A DNA stretch of 64,000 nt. It comes from Rhodococcus pseudokoreensis. GTDB taxonomy: Bacteria; Actinomycetota; Actinomycetes; Mycobacteriales; Mycobacteriaceae. Positions 34,711 to 42,539 of the stretch are shown in pieces. The notes below the pieces were generated by a model. It had not been told where the DNA came from. It saw only the letters and a program-made list of their open reading frames with translations, and searched no databases. The translations under genes and the position numbers were made by a program. The DNA lies in NCBI RefSeq assembly GCF_017068395.1, contig NZ_CP070615.1, forward strand, positions 62,001 to 126,000, written 5' to 3'. The first letter of the stretch is position 1. Every line of letters begins with the position of its first letter.

Positions 34711-35565
34711 TCAGACGAACTCGCGGATTCGGGGGAGGACTTGGGCGAGTTCCTCGAAAAGGTTCGGCCATCCGCGGCGTAGCCGGGTGATGCGTCCGTG
34801 TTCGAGGAAGGCGCCGTCGAGCATGTGGGAGACCCGCAGGTGTTGTTCGGGGGTGCCGAGTTGGCGGAGTTTGTCGTAGACGGGGTTCACCGGTAGTTGG
34901 TGGTGGGCGATGTATGCCCAGATCTCATCGATGCTCCAGTCCCATATGGGCCCGAAGACATGTGTTCCGTCGGCTCGGTCGATGAGGCCGCCGTGGTGTC
35001 GGCGTTGCTCTGTGGTGTTGGTGCAGCAGCCGTCGCAGTCGCGTGTGACGTGGCTGCTGAGTGCGTTGTAGTACAGCGACCAGCGTCCGGTCCCTTTCGG
35101 GGATTCGTCGGCTCGTACGCCCCAGATTTCTCCTGGCCCGTGTGCTGCGTGTGCCGCGCGGGAGGGTGCACCGATGAGGATGTCGCGCAGTTTCTGGCTC
35201 GTGGCCCGGGTGGGCTGTTGGTGGTCCCATTCGCCGGATTGTGCGAGGACTGTCAGCAGTGGTGGGTCGGCTCGGTGGGGTTCGAGGTTGAGGTTCCAGG
35301 TGTCGGCGAGTGCGGTGATGTAGGTGTAGGTCTCGGGGTACTCGAGGCCGGAGTCGAAGAACACGACGGGGATGTTCGGTTCGATCTGCAGGGTGAGGTG
35401 GAGTGCGACGAGTGAGTCCTTGCCGCCGGAGAAGGCGAGGTATCCGTCGTGGTCTTCGAGGTGCCCGGCGATGCGGCCGGTGAGGGTTGCGAGGTCGCGG
35501 CGGGGACGGCGCAGTGCCCGGAGAGTGTTCAGGTCCAGGCCGTCGGGTTCGGGCTTGCCCGCCAC
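34711..35565 (-). CDS. cysH: CysH-like PP-loop ATPase of the type IV-B CRISPR locus
   Basis: 284 aa from GTG 35565 with a strong GAAGGAGGACGT ribosome site. PP-loop: YLAFSGGKDSLVALHL, the ATP-pyrophosphatase motif of PAPS reductase-like proteins. Further: VVFFDSGLEYPETY, a cysteine group RDCDGCC, and FGPIWDWSIDEIWAYI, all typical of the CysH-like family. It is divergent from csf1 across 130 bp. Known: type IV-B CRISPR-Cas loci are characteristically linked to a cysH-like gene, whose role is unknown. Here the link identifies the subtype. It is not next to any sulfate-assimilation gene, so sulfur metabolism is unlikely. Confidence 0.9.
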   Translation of the reverse strand: MAGKPEPDGLDLNTLRALRRPRRDLATLTGRIAGHLEDHDGYLAFSGGKDSLVALHLTLQIEPNIPVVFFDSGLEYPETYTYITALADTWNLNLEPHRADPPLLTVLAQSGEWDHQQPTRATSQKLRDILIGAPSRAAHAAHGPGEIWGVRADESPKGTGRWSLYYNALSSHVTRDCDGCCTNTTEQRRHHGGLIDRADGTHVFGPIWDWSIDEIWAYIAHHQLPVNPVYDKLRQLGTPEQHLRVSHMLDGAFLEHGRITRLRRGWPNLFEELAQVLPRIREFV

Positions 35566-35612
35566 ACGTCCTCCTTCACGGTGTCCGGTCGGTATCGAGA
35601 TCTCGCAGTTTC

Positions 35613-35647
35613 TGTCACACAGTGTCCGGTGTGCGGATCTTCCTCCA
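35613..35647 (+). promoter_or_regulatory. 35-nt conserved leader motif, copy B, in the cysH-csf1 divergent region
   Basis: TGTCACACA (35613-35621), ten variable bases, TGCGGATCTTCCTCCA (35632-35647). It lies 48 bp upstream of the cysH start and 48 bp upstream of the csf1 start, i.e. in the middle of the divergent promoter region. In frame it reads LSHSVRCADLPPVVGAV then stop, parallel to the MSH...DLPP peptides of the other two copies, but with CTG instead of ATG. Confidence 0.6.
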
Positions 35648-35695
35648 GTCGTAGGGGCGGTTTGAAGTCGCGCCTGGGCATGTGAGGAGTGTGGT

Positions 35696-36373
35696 GTGGG
35701 GAAACTGTGCGAGGTGGCCGGCCGGCAGGACGTGGTCGCCGCGGCATTCGCGTCGAGGAAGACGCGCGAGGTAGTCGAGGTGGCGAGGGTGGGCCGGTGT
35801 GCGAGATGCGCAGCGTCCCCGGTTCCGGTGGAGGCAGTGGCCAAGGTGGTCTCCCGAACGTTCACGGGTTTCGATTCGTGGAAAGCGCCCGCGGAGGGTG
35901 GGCTGTGCACGTCCTGCGCCTGGGCCTACCGGCACCCGGATCTGCGCAGAAGCATGCATGTGGTCACCACACGACCAGCAATGAGGGCAGTGACCGCGGC
36001 GGATCTCGAACGGATCTTGTCGCGGCCGCTCGAGCCGGATACCGCCGTGGTGGTGCCCTTGCGGCCCGGCCGAAAGCACATCCTGCCGCACGCACGGTGG
36101 GGCGGGATTGCGGTCGAGGACACGTGCCTGCCCTGGACTACGCGTGACGTCGCGGCGGTGACAGCGATGCGCCGACTGCGGGCGCGGGGGTTCGGTGCCC
36201 GGATGCTCGCCGAACCTGCGGCCCCGTATCCGGTGCTCGCCACGATCGTCTCCAGGCGGTGGCCGGCGGTTTTCGCGGACTGGGATCGACTCGCCCCGTA
36301 CCGCCAGATCGGGCAGTGGTGGGAGCTCGCACTGCGAGCCACCGTGTCGGCGAGTGAGAAGGGAACGAAATGA
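35696..36373 (+). CDS. csf1: Csf1 (type IV CRISPR large-subunit-like protein)
   Basis: 225 aa from GTG 35696 (GAGGAGTGTGGT upstream). A zinc finger made of C35-A-R-C38 and C71-T-S-C74 is the hallmark of Csf1, the reduced Cas8-like subunit of type IV effector complexes. The C-terminal part is basic and helical (VTAMRRLRARGFGARMLAEP, IVSRRWPAVFADWDRL). It is the first gene of an operon in which every junction overlaps. Assignment rests on the finger, size and the following cas7/cas5-like genes. Confidence 0.85.
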   Translation: MGKLCEVAGRQDVVAAAFASRKTREVVEVARVGRCARCAASPVPVEAVAKVVSRTFTGFDSWKAPAEGGLCTSCAWAYRHPDLRRSMHVVTTRPAMRAVTAADLERILSRPLEPDTAVVVPLRPGRKHILPHARWGGIAVEDTCLPWTTRDVAAVTAMRRLRARGFGARMLAEPAAPYPVLATIVSRRWPAVFADWDRLAPYRQIGQWWELALRATVSASEKGTK

Positions 36374-36786
36374 CCAGCCCGACCGATCGATGGCTCGCGG
36401 CCGCACCGGCGGGGCTGCCGCCGCTCGAGGGTCCGGCGTCGACGGCAGAACGCCTGCTGCTGTTGCTGCACTACGGGATCGACTGGGATTCGGGATGGGT
36501 CGGCCGGCGGCGGGAAACGTACTGGACCCAACACCTGCCGAACCGTGTTCGGGTCGCCACCTATATCGGTGGCGGCGATCTCGACCGGTGGTGGTCGGTG
36601 GTCTCACGGTCCCTCGAATCGGAACCGACGAACACCGACCAACGGCTGGAACTGGCGACGTTGCTGCGTGAGGAGTCCGAGCCGGTGCTGACGTTGCTGC
36701 GTGAGCGTCCCACGTCGTACGTGCTGCGCACGCGGATCGTCGCCGAAGCCGTGGCCGCCGCTCGCACTTCGGGAAGGAAGAAATGA
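36370..36786 (+). CDS. cas11: Cas11-like small subunit (type IV-B)
   Basis: 138 aa from ATG 36370, overlapping csf1 by 4 bp. All-helical protein: STAERLLLLLHYGIDW, HLPNRVRVATYIGG, LDRWWSVVSRSLESEP, RLELATLLREESEPVLTLLR. Position between csf1 and csf2, helical content and length fit the small subunit (cas11) of type IV-B complexes. Sequence alone is not diagnostic. Confidence 0.7.
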   Translation: MTSPTDRWLAAAPAGLPPLEGPASTAERLLLLLHYGIDWDSGWVGRRRETYWTQHLPNRVRVATYIGGGDLDRWWSVVSRSLESEPTNTDQRLELATLLREESEPVLTLLRERPTSYVLRTRIVAEAVAAARTSGRKK

Positions 36787-37652
36787 TGAGGTCGACGGTG
36801 CGCTGGGATGTCGAGCTGACCGCGCTGTCCTCGATCTCCCAGAAGGGGGAGGACTCCGGAACGACGACGACACTGTTCCGGCGCGAGCCGGTGATCCAGC
36901 CGGACGGAAAGCCGGTGCTGGTGCCCATCGTGTCCGGGAACTCTCTACGCGGCGGGTTGCGCAGGATCGCCGAGGAGCTGTTCCGCGATGTCATCGGCTA
37001 CGAACAGCAGATCCCACTCTCGGCGGCGCACGCCCTGCGCAACGGTGGCTCTTTGACGAAGGTCACCGGCGACGGTCTGACCGGTCGCCGGCGGCAGCGA
37101 CTGCGGGAGCTGGTTCCCCCGATCGGGGTGTTCGGCGGCAACGGCGGAGGTCAGCCACCGATCGATGGCTGCCTGAAGGTGGGCAAGGTCATCCCACGGG
37201 TGCGTGAGACCGAGACAATCATGACCCGGGCGTATGACGGCCGGTTGATGAGTCAGTTCGAGTTGGTCTCCCTGGAGAGCTACAGCCGATTCGACGACAC
37301 CGACACCCGGACGTTCCCCGAATCCTCCGCGGGTGGCGCCGCCGGCAAAGATGCCGGCTCGTCGATGCTGATGCGATTCGAGGTCGAAACACTCCCTGCG
37401 GGAACCCGTTTCGAAACCTTCTTGCGGCTGGACCGGGCCACCCCGCTCGAAATCTCGTTCTTCACCGATGTGTGGGGCAGATTCGCGCGTGACGGATTCC
37501 TCGGAGGGCGCAGCGCGATAGGTCACGGGCGGGTCCGCGCCGAAACGGATCGGATGGTGTTGGCCGGCCCGGACCCGCAGTCAGTGGACTGGCGCGTCGA
37601 GCTCGCACCACTGCGCGATGAGGTCATTGAAGCATTGTGCTGGCTGACATGA
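36783..37652 (+). CDS. csf2: Csf2 (Cas7-like RAMP backbone protein)
   Basis: 289 aa from ATG 36783 (overlaps cas11). RAMP/Cas7 features: SSISQKGEDSG near the N-terminus, VPIVSGNSLRGGLRRIAEEL (the Cas7/Csm3-like G-N-S-L-R-G motif), LVPPIGVFGGNGG (Gly-rich), and a C-terminal GFLGGRSAIGHGRVRAE Gly-rich loop. Cas7 proteins form the helical filament that binds RNA. In type IV-B this filament assembles without a dedicated crRNA array. The stop overlaps csf3 (ATGA). Confidence 0.9.
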   Translation: MMRSTVRWDVELTALSSISQKGEDSGTTTTLFRREPVIQPDGKPVLVPIVSGNSLRGGLRRIAEELFRDVIGYEQQIPLSAAHALRNGGSLTKVTGDGLTGRRRQRLRELVPPIGVFGGNGGGQPPIDGCLKVGKVIPRVRETETIMTRAYDGRLMSQFELVSLESYSRFDDTDTRTFPESSAGGAAGKDAGSSMLMRFEVETLPAGTRFETFLRLDRATPLEISFFTDVWGRFARDGFLGGRSAIGHGRVRAETDRMVLAGPDPQSVDWRVELAPLRDEVIEALCWLT

Positions 37653-38374
37653 CGGGCACGGAGGAGATGGCACCGTTCCTGGTGCGGGCGCACCTGTCGT
37701 CGGGACTGGCGCACGCGACGCCGTGGGGAATCAGTCTCGACGGGATCCTCGCCGCCGAGCTGTGGGCCGATCACAAGGCCGCGGCACTCGACCGAGGCGA
37801 GTATGTGCCGGCGCTGACACCCGAGTGCGCCCCGCCCGACCTCGAGCTGCCACTGGCTCGGTGCGAGCTCGCAGGCGAGGACTGGCATTGGTGTGCGACG
37901 TGCTCGTTCCCCGAGGACCCGGCCGGTGATCCGGTGGTGCGGCACTGGGCGTCGCGGGCCGATCACCGCGGGCTCGAGCAACTCAGTCACACGCTGCCGG
38001 CGGTGATCTCGGATCGGCAGGGCCGCTACCGGGCCCGCTACATGCCCCTGATGATTACCAGCACTCGCACGGTCACCTGGCGCGGAGTCGGAGATGTCGA
38101 CGCCGTCGCCACGATCCTGGGTGGCCTGGATGTCATCGGCAAGAAGCGGGCCCATGGTGAGGGCCGGGTCCTGCGGTGGGAGTTCGAACACTGCCCCGCC
38201 GCCGACCGGTGGGCGGCGGCGCACCTGCATAGCGACGGCACTCTCGGGCGCACCACACCACCGGCCTGCGTGGCCGATCGACTCGAACCGGAATCGGCCG
38301 GCTTCGGGTTGGCCGGCCTGCGGCCGCCGTACATACACCCGACCCGAATGAGGCAACTCCACCTACCTCGGTGA
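37649..38374 (+). CDS. csf3: Csf3 (Cas5-like protein)
   Basis: 241 aa from ATG 37649, chosen for the ATGA overlap with csf2. Cas5-like RAMP: VRAHLSSGLAHATPWGISLD at the start, RYMPLMITSTRTVTWRGVGD in the middle and LDVIGKKRAHGEGRVLRWEF, the Gly-rich loop of the fold. Cas5 caps the Cas7 filament. It is the last gene of the operon; no cas6/csf5, dinG/csf4, cas1 or cas2 follows, as expected for subtype IV-B. Confidence 0.88.
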   Translation: MTGTEEMAPFLVRAHLSSGLAHATPWGISLDGILAAELWADHKAAALDRGEYVPALTPECAPPDLELPLARCELAGEDWHWCATCSFPEDPAGDPVVRHWASRADHRGLEQLSHTLPAVISDRQGRYRARYMPLMITSTRTVTWRGVGDVDAVATILGGLDVIGKKRAHGEGRVLRWEFEHCPAADRWAAAHLHSDGTLGRTTPPACVADRLEPESAGFGLAGLRPPYIHPTRMRQLHLPR

Positions 38375-38375
38375 G

Positions 38376-38394
38376 CCGCCGCGTGGTGCGGCGG
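38376..38394. terminator. Short GC hairpin between convergent genes
   Basis: CCGCCGC (38376-38382), loop GTGGT, GCGGCGG (38388-38394). It lies just after the csf3 stop and before the end of the opposing lipoprotein gene, so it may serve both transcripts. Confidence 0.55.
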
Positions 38395-38402
38395 TTCGCC
38401 GC

Positions 38403-39026
38403 CTATTCGGAGCGCGCGAGGTCGGGCACAGCGACTGGTTCGGGCAGCATCCAGCGAGCGAGTGGGGTTTTCGACTCGTTCGGAGGATAGAGCGCGACCT
38501 CGGTGATCGACACGTCGTCGGTCAGCTTGTCTCCGATTCCGGGGAACAGGACGAGGCCTTCGGCGTGGCCGTCGAGGGCGTTGTTCCCGATCGCGGTGGG
38601 AATGTTGCCCCAGGAATCACTGCCGGTGATGGTCTGTCCGCTGAGTGTGCGGACCTTCCAGTTGGTCGATGTCGCGTTCAGGGTTCCGGAGTCGACGTCG
38701 AGCACAATCGGGAATAGCAGTATCCGCGGCTCCCCCATGGAGGTCTTTTCGATCAGCTGGGGTTCTTTCACCTCGATGCGGGCGGTGACGTCGGCGGCGG
38801 TAATGGTCTGGGCGGTTCCGCCGATGGTGTCCGAGCCATCCGACGAGATCGTAGTCTGGTTGGTTGCCGCGGTAGTGGTCGTAGATCCGGTGGTGGTCAT
38901 TGCAGCGGAGGTAGCGGTCTGACTAGTGGGAGCGGCCTGTTCGTCGCCGCTGCCACATCCGGACAGGGTCAGTCCTAGTGCGGTGCAGGCAGTCACGGCC
39001 GCAATTGCGGTTCGGCGGATGACCAT
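38403..39026 (-). CDS. Putative lipoprotein
   Basis: 207 aa with lipobox LSGC (Cys 24), followed by a Thr/Ser/Ala-rich linker to about residue 70. The folded part is beta-rich (ARIEVKEPQLIEKTSMGEPR, ILLFPIVLDVDSGTLN, NWKVRTLSGQTITGSDSWG), resembling immunoglobulin-like MPT63/DUF4352-type exported domains. Convergent with csf3; not evidently part of the CRISPR operon. Confidence 0.75.
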   Translation of the reverse strand: MVIRRTAIAAVTACTALGLTLSGCGSGDEQAAPTSQTATSAAMTTTGSTTTTAATNQTTISSDGSDTIGGTAQTITAADVTARIEVKEPQLIEKTSMGEPRILLFPIVLDVDSGTLNATSTNWKVRTLSGQTITGSDSWGNIPTAIGNNALDGHAEGLVLFPGIGDKLTDDVSITEVALYPPNESKTPLARWMLPEPVAVPDLARSE

Positions 39027-39276
39027 CGTTCATTTCCCCTTTTCTCCCCTGGCTGACCGGACGCCCTGCGAACAGGATGGTGGTCAGCCTCCATGTGCGC
39101 GTCCTGGTTGTGGCGCGGACGACGCCCCCTGAGCGTAGCGGTGTGGGACCGGTGTCCTGTCGTGGGCGTCGCGGAATGGGTTGACATGGACTGTGAACCG
39201 GCGGAGATCTAGGCCAGTCCAGGCGTCTCCACCCTGTTGATGAGTGTTGGGTTTGTCGAGCACGTTCAATTACGCG

Positions 39277-39501
39277 ATGTCACACACCACGTATGCCGCG
39301 GATCTTCCTCCCAGTGACAACAACCCGCATTTCGTCGGAGAGGGCACCACGGATATGACAGATGACCCAATCGGACTGGTCTCGGATTCGTCGCTGGAAC
39401 CTTGTGGGTCCCGGTGCGAGTTCGTGTGGAGCTGTCCAGGTCCGGCGCTACCGTTCGCTCCACCAGGCACCAGGCACCAGTTGCGAGAGAGCGAGGAGTG
39501 A
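39277..39501 (+). CDS. Short ORF beginning in the 35-nt leader motif (copy C), upstream of whiB
   Basis: 74 codons from ATG 39277: MSHTTYAADLPPSDNNPHFV then DMTDDPIGLVS and a Cys-containing tail. It ends one base before the whiB start, an arrangement suited to translational coupling or attenuation. The N-terminus parallels the ORF at 11251. No clear ribosome site; leaderless translation is possible. Confidence 0.4.
   Translation: MSHTTYAADLPPSDNNPHFVGEGTTDMTDDPIGLVSDSSLEPCGSRCEFVWSCPGPALPFAPPGTRHQLRESEE
39278..39312 (+). promoter_or_regulatory. 35-nt conserved leader motif, copy C, upstream of whiB
   Basis: TGTCACACA (39278-39286), ten variable bases, CGCGGATCTTCCTCCC (39297-39312). Same spacing as copies A and B. 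It lies 191 bp before whiB and 251 bp upstream of the divergent lipoprotein gene. Confidence 0.6.
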
Positions 39502-39502
39502 G

Positions 39503-39772
39503 ATGACAATCGAGACCGATACACGGCTGCTAACGGCAGCAACGGCCGCCGCGCCGGGGTGGCGCGACTTCGCGCTGTGCCGAGTCACCGATCCGGAAGC
39601 GTTCTTCCCCGAGACAGGCGAAAACGGGCGCCCCGCGAAACGGGTGTGCGCGGGCTGCGAAGTTCGCGAGGCCTGCCTAGCCGAGGCGCTCGCCCACGAT
39701 GAGCGGTTCGGGATCTGGGGTGGACTGACCACGGCCGAGCGCCGCAAGTACCACCCGAAGCGCCGCCGATGA
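39503..39772 (+). CDS. whiB: WhiB-family iron-sulfur transcriptional regulator
   Basis: 89 aa from ATG 39503, with GCGAGGAGTGAG upstream. WhiB signature: single Cys in ALCRVTDPEAFFP, then C-x2-C-x5-C in RVCAGCEVREACLAEAL (four Fe-S ligands), GIWGGLT (the G-[IV]-W-G-G turn) and a basic C-terminus ERRKYHPKRRR. WhiB-like proteins bind a [4Fe-4S] cluster and the primary sigma factor. It is plasmid-type in context and may regulate neighbouring genes. Confidence 0.92.
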   Translation: MTIETDTRLLTAATAAAPGWRDFALCRVTDPEAFFPETGENGRPAKRVCAGCEVREACLAEALAHDERFGIWGGLTTAERRKYHPKRRR

Positions 39773-39964
39773 CCGCCACGGCCGTGTACTTCGCACACAG
39801 AGCGCAATCCGTCCGGCTCCTCAGTCCCGACCGACACGACACGCCATGACACGCCCAATTCGGAATCAGTTCGCTATGATTCAGCGGAGCCAGAGGCGCC
39901 GCTGGCACTGAACAACCCAATTCATCGGTGACACGGCCTATTCCGTTTACGCTACGGTCATCCC

Positions 39965-40225
39965 ATGCGTGATCTCCTCGAACAGACCGTCCGCTACCTC
40001 GAAGCCCTCTCCGACGCCGCCATGGACGCGTCGCCATCCACGGACGCCTCGTTCGTGGCTGAGTTCGTCGAAGCCCTCCGCGAGTGTGCGGAGGCCGTCA
40101 AGACTGCCCGTGAGGACCTGATCGACACCGGTCGCCCGATCAACCCTGTCTACTCGCACCCCGGCGACGAGGACACACGGGAAGAACTCGCCTCGCGACT
40201 GACCGCGCATCTCTTTGCCGAATAG
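39965..40225 (+). CDS. Small acidic helical protein, hypothetical
   Basis: 86 aa from ATG 39965. Helical with Glu/Ala/Leu (RDLLEQTVRYLEALSDAAMD, FVAEFVEALRECAEAVKTAR). No motif recognised. Confidence 0.55.
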   Translation: MRDLLEQTVRYLEALSDAAMDASPSTDASFVAEFVEALRECAEAVKTAREDLIDTGRPINPVYSHPGDEDTREELASRLTAHLFAE

Positions 40226-40261
40226 TCCGCTCCGCTCGCCGTCGAGCCGCCAAATTGGCGT

Positions 40262-40785
40262 CTACTCCGCAGGGCCAATAACGCGGATGGGTGGAGTCAG
40301 GAGGACCTCCCATGTCACGGGTACTTCGTGGTCCGGGCTTTGCTGGGACCAATAGCAATGGGAGTGATACGACGTCATCAGAGCGGTGCCGGGGGCGCGG
40401 AGCAGCTCCATGTTGGCCCGGAATCCGTCGCTATCGGTCTCCACGAGCCAGATCTTGGCTGCTTCAGTCGGATCGAAGGCAGTTCGGAAGGCACGGGCTT
40501 CGTCGAGTGTGTCCACTGCGAATGCGGATTCGAAACGAGAGGGTGCGGTCGGAAAGTGTGCACGACGGACGTTTTCCCAGATCAGCTCGATCAGATGGTC
40601 CGTGACTTGAAACTGAGCGGCCGCGTTGACGAAGTTGATTTCACCGTGCGCAGCAACGCCATTGGGAAATAGGACGTCAAGGTGCTGTTGCAGCGCTGTC
40701 GGTATACGTCGTCGTACCGGGTGAGCTCGAGCGACAGTCCCTCGTGAAGGGTTCCTCTTCGATCGACGGTGTAGAAGCGCGGCAT
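40262..40785 (-). pseudogene. DUF2441-like gene with a frameshift
   Basis: The start is at ATG 40785: MPRFYTVDRRGTLHEGLSLE then LTRYDDVY, the family N-terminus. About base 40703 the family sequence continues in another frame as TALQQHLDVLFPNGVAAHGE and NVRRAHFPTAPSRFESAFAV to the stop at 40262. One missing base explains this. The protein class is often found in mobile-element and plasmid contexts; function unknown. It could be a sequencing error. Confidence 0.7.
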
Positions 40786-40901
40786 TCTGAAACCTTCTCT
40801 GGCTGTGCGTGATAGTCGGGCTCAGCATCCGGACTGCCCGTCGCCCATATTGGAAATATTGTGTCCACCCGGCGCCGCCTGTGTGGGCGGCGCTCAGCTG
40901 G

Positions 40902-41408
40902 TCAGGTGGTGGTATCGATATCGATGGTTCCCTCGGCTCTGCCGTCGAGGGCGGGGAGCGGGTAGTGCGGGCAGGTGACTATTTGAGGGGGCACGAGAAT
41001 CGCCCGCCGGTTGCTGTCGAGGTAGAGGCGATAGGCGAGCTGACCGTCCCGGTGGACACCGGTGGCTGGGTCGACGGCGCCGAGAAAGTACCCTTGCGCG
41101 GCGTCGACGGTTGAGAAGATCGTCCGAGCCCATTCAGCGGGCTCGGTGGCCGGCAGATGCCGGGGCTCGCCCGTGTGCGCGTCGACGGTGTGCACGATGA
41201 CGGTGACAGTGAACCCGGTAGCCGCGGGGAACCACGCCGCGGCCGGGGCTACGAACGATGCGATGGACGTGTGGATCTGCAGCCTGATGTCCGTTCCGGT
41301 GCGGGCCACCGCCGTGATGGTGTGCGAATCTGCCGGGAAGTCATCGGTGGCCAGGTGTGGCAGCGCGCGGTCGGAGTCGGCGTGGACGCTGCCGGGATCA
41401 GCGGGCAT
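40902..41408 (-). CDS. Hypothetical protein (complete copy of the family fragment at 31.7 kb)
   Basis: 168 aa from ATG 41408, overlapping the upstream 109-aa gene by 11 bp. Two-part sequence: a beta-rich N-terminal half (DIRLQIHTSIASFVAPAAAW, GFTVTVIVHTVDAHTGEPRH) and a C-terminal half with ATGVHRDGQLAYRLYLDSNR. No signal peptide. Unknown family, but a decayed copy 9 kb away shows that it moves or duplicates. Confidence 0.7.
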   Translation of the reverse strand: MPADPGSVHADSDRALPHLATDDFPADSHTITAVARTGTDIRLQIHTSIASFVAPAAAWFPAATGFTVTVIVHTVDAHTGEPRHLPATEPAEWARTIFSTVDAAQGYFLGAVDPATGVHRDGQLAYRLYLDSNRRAILVPPQIVTCPHYPLPALDGRAEGTIDIDTTT

Positions 41409-41727
41409 GGGCTTGTTTGTCCCGTTCTCGGATGATCTGGTCGGCCAGGCGGTACACCGCCAACTCGTCAGGGACACCGACCTTCGTGGCGCGCTCGCGG
41501 GCCGCGATGAACACCCGGACCTCCTCGTTCCCCTGCCTGCGATCCCGGTGCAGGAACCGGTGACGCGCCTCGGCGAGGTCCTCGAGGACCAACCACTGGA
41601 AGCGGTCGAGACTGGCGGCGATCTCGGCGACACGCGCCCGCTCCGACTGGACTGTGCGCCACCGATCAGCCAGGTCCGATCCCCCGAGCAGTGCACCGAG
41701 GACCATGGCGCAGACCGCTGTGATCAT
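41398..41727 (-). CDS. Small protein with N-terminal membrane segment, hypothetical
   Basis: 109 aa. A short N-terminal hydrophobic stretch (ITAVCAMVLGALLGG) is followed by a helical coiled-coil-like region (DRWRTVQSERARVAEIAASL, LAEARHRFLHRDRRQGNEEV). It overlaps both neighbours (4 bp upstream, 11 bp downstream), so it is part of the three-gene operon 41990-40902. Confidence 0.65.
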   Translation of the reverse strand: MITAVCAMVLGALLGGSDLADRWRTVQSERARVAEIAASLDRFQWLVLEDLAEARHRFLHRDRRQGNEEVRVFIAARERATKVGVPDELAVYRLADQIIRERDKQAHAR

Positions 41728-41990
41728 TCCGCACCCCTTCTCGACGTCATGGATTTCTTCGGTTCACCGGTGGCCACGGTCAGGGCGACAGTCGCCACGA
41801 TCGCGACAACGACGGTCAGCAGCAGGGGCGGTGAGAACTCGGACGCGATCACCGCCCCGACGACAGCCACCGCGAAGGCGAACACAGCGAGCAGCCAGAG
41901 GGCCCGGGCAGCCGAGGCCCGATGTGTGATCTGGGCGACTGAGCCAGCGACGACCAGCACGGCGCCGAGCCAGAGAATCCAGATTGTCAT
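41724..41990 (-). CDS. Small three-helix membrane protein, hypothetical
   Basis: 88 aa. Three hydrophobic segments: WILWLGAVLVVAGSVAQI, ALWLLAVFAFAVAVVGAVIA and LLLTVVVAIVATVALTVA, then a basic tail EPKKSMTSRRGAE. First gene of the minus-strand operon. Confidence 0.65.
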   Translation of the reverse strand: MTIWILWLGAVLVVAGSVAQITHRASAARALWLLAVFAFAVAVVGAVIASEFSPPLLLTVVVAIVATVALTVATGEPKKSMTSRRGAE

Positions 41991-42191
41991 GGTGTGGCGC
42001 GGATCCTTCCGACGTCGGCGGGCTGAAGTCTCGTGGAACAGGGTGTCATGCCGCCGAGTGGCCGAGCAGATCGGCGACGTCTGATCGAGTCATACCCTCG
42101 GTTGGGCGAACCGGCAAAGGTCGTCGAAGCGGCGGAAATGGGCGCACAACCGGGCCTCTGCGGCTGATCGCGCCGATGCTGTGTAAGGCCG

Positions 42192-42539
42192 TCAATGGGC
42201 GTCGTGGAAGGCCTGTGCGATCTCGGCGGGGATGCGGCCGCGGGAGGACAGTTCGTACCCCTGCTCGATCGCCCAGTCGCGGATCTTCTTCGTTTCTCCC
42301 CGCGGCCGCTTCGCGACAACGGGGTTGACCTGCCGGTCGGCGCGGTGTTTGCGGCCGCCGACTCGTGTGGAGTGGGCGATGTAGTACTCGAAGGTCTCGC
42401 GGAGTTCCTTCGCGTGCTCGTTCTTCAGGTCGATCACGTACTCGACGCCGTCGACTGCGTAGCTGATGCTTTCGCCGTTCTCACCGAAGACGGTGCCGTC
42501 AATGTCGTCGACCAGCTCTACTACGACCTTGCGTGCCAC
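42192..42539 (-). CDS. lsr2: Lsr2-family nucleoid-associated silencer
   Basis: 115 aa from GTG 42539, eight bases after AAGGAG. N-terminal oligomerisation domain: ARKVVVELVDDIDGTVFGEN, GVEYVIDLKNEHAKELRETF. C-terminal AT-hook-like domain: KIRDWAIEQGYELSSRGRIP with the S-R-G-R-I-P DNA-binding signature. Lsr2 binds AT-rich, horizontally acquired DNA and silences it; plasmid copies may limit the cost of carriage. Divergent from the SOS-controlled operon. Confidence 0.95.
   Translation of the reverse strand: MARKVVVELVDDIDGTVFGENGESISYAVDGVEYVIDLKNEHAKELRETFEYYIAHSTRVGGRKHRADRQVNPVVAKRPRGETKKIRDWAIEQGYELSSRGRIPAEIAQAFHDAH

Noticed and set aside
35566..38402. CRISPR array next to the csf genes
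   Set aside because: No direct repeats with regular spacers were seen; the 35-nt motif occurs only once here and its other copies are kilobases away, so it is not an array.
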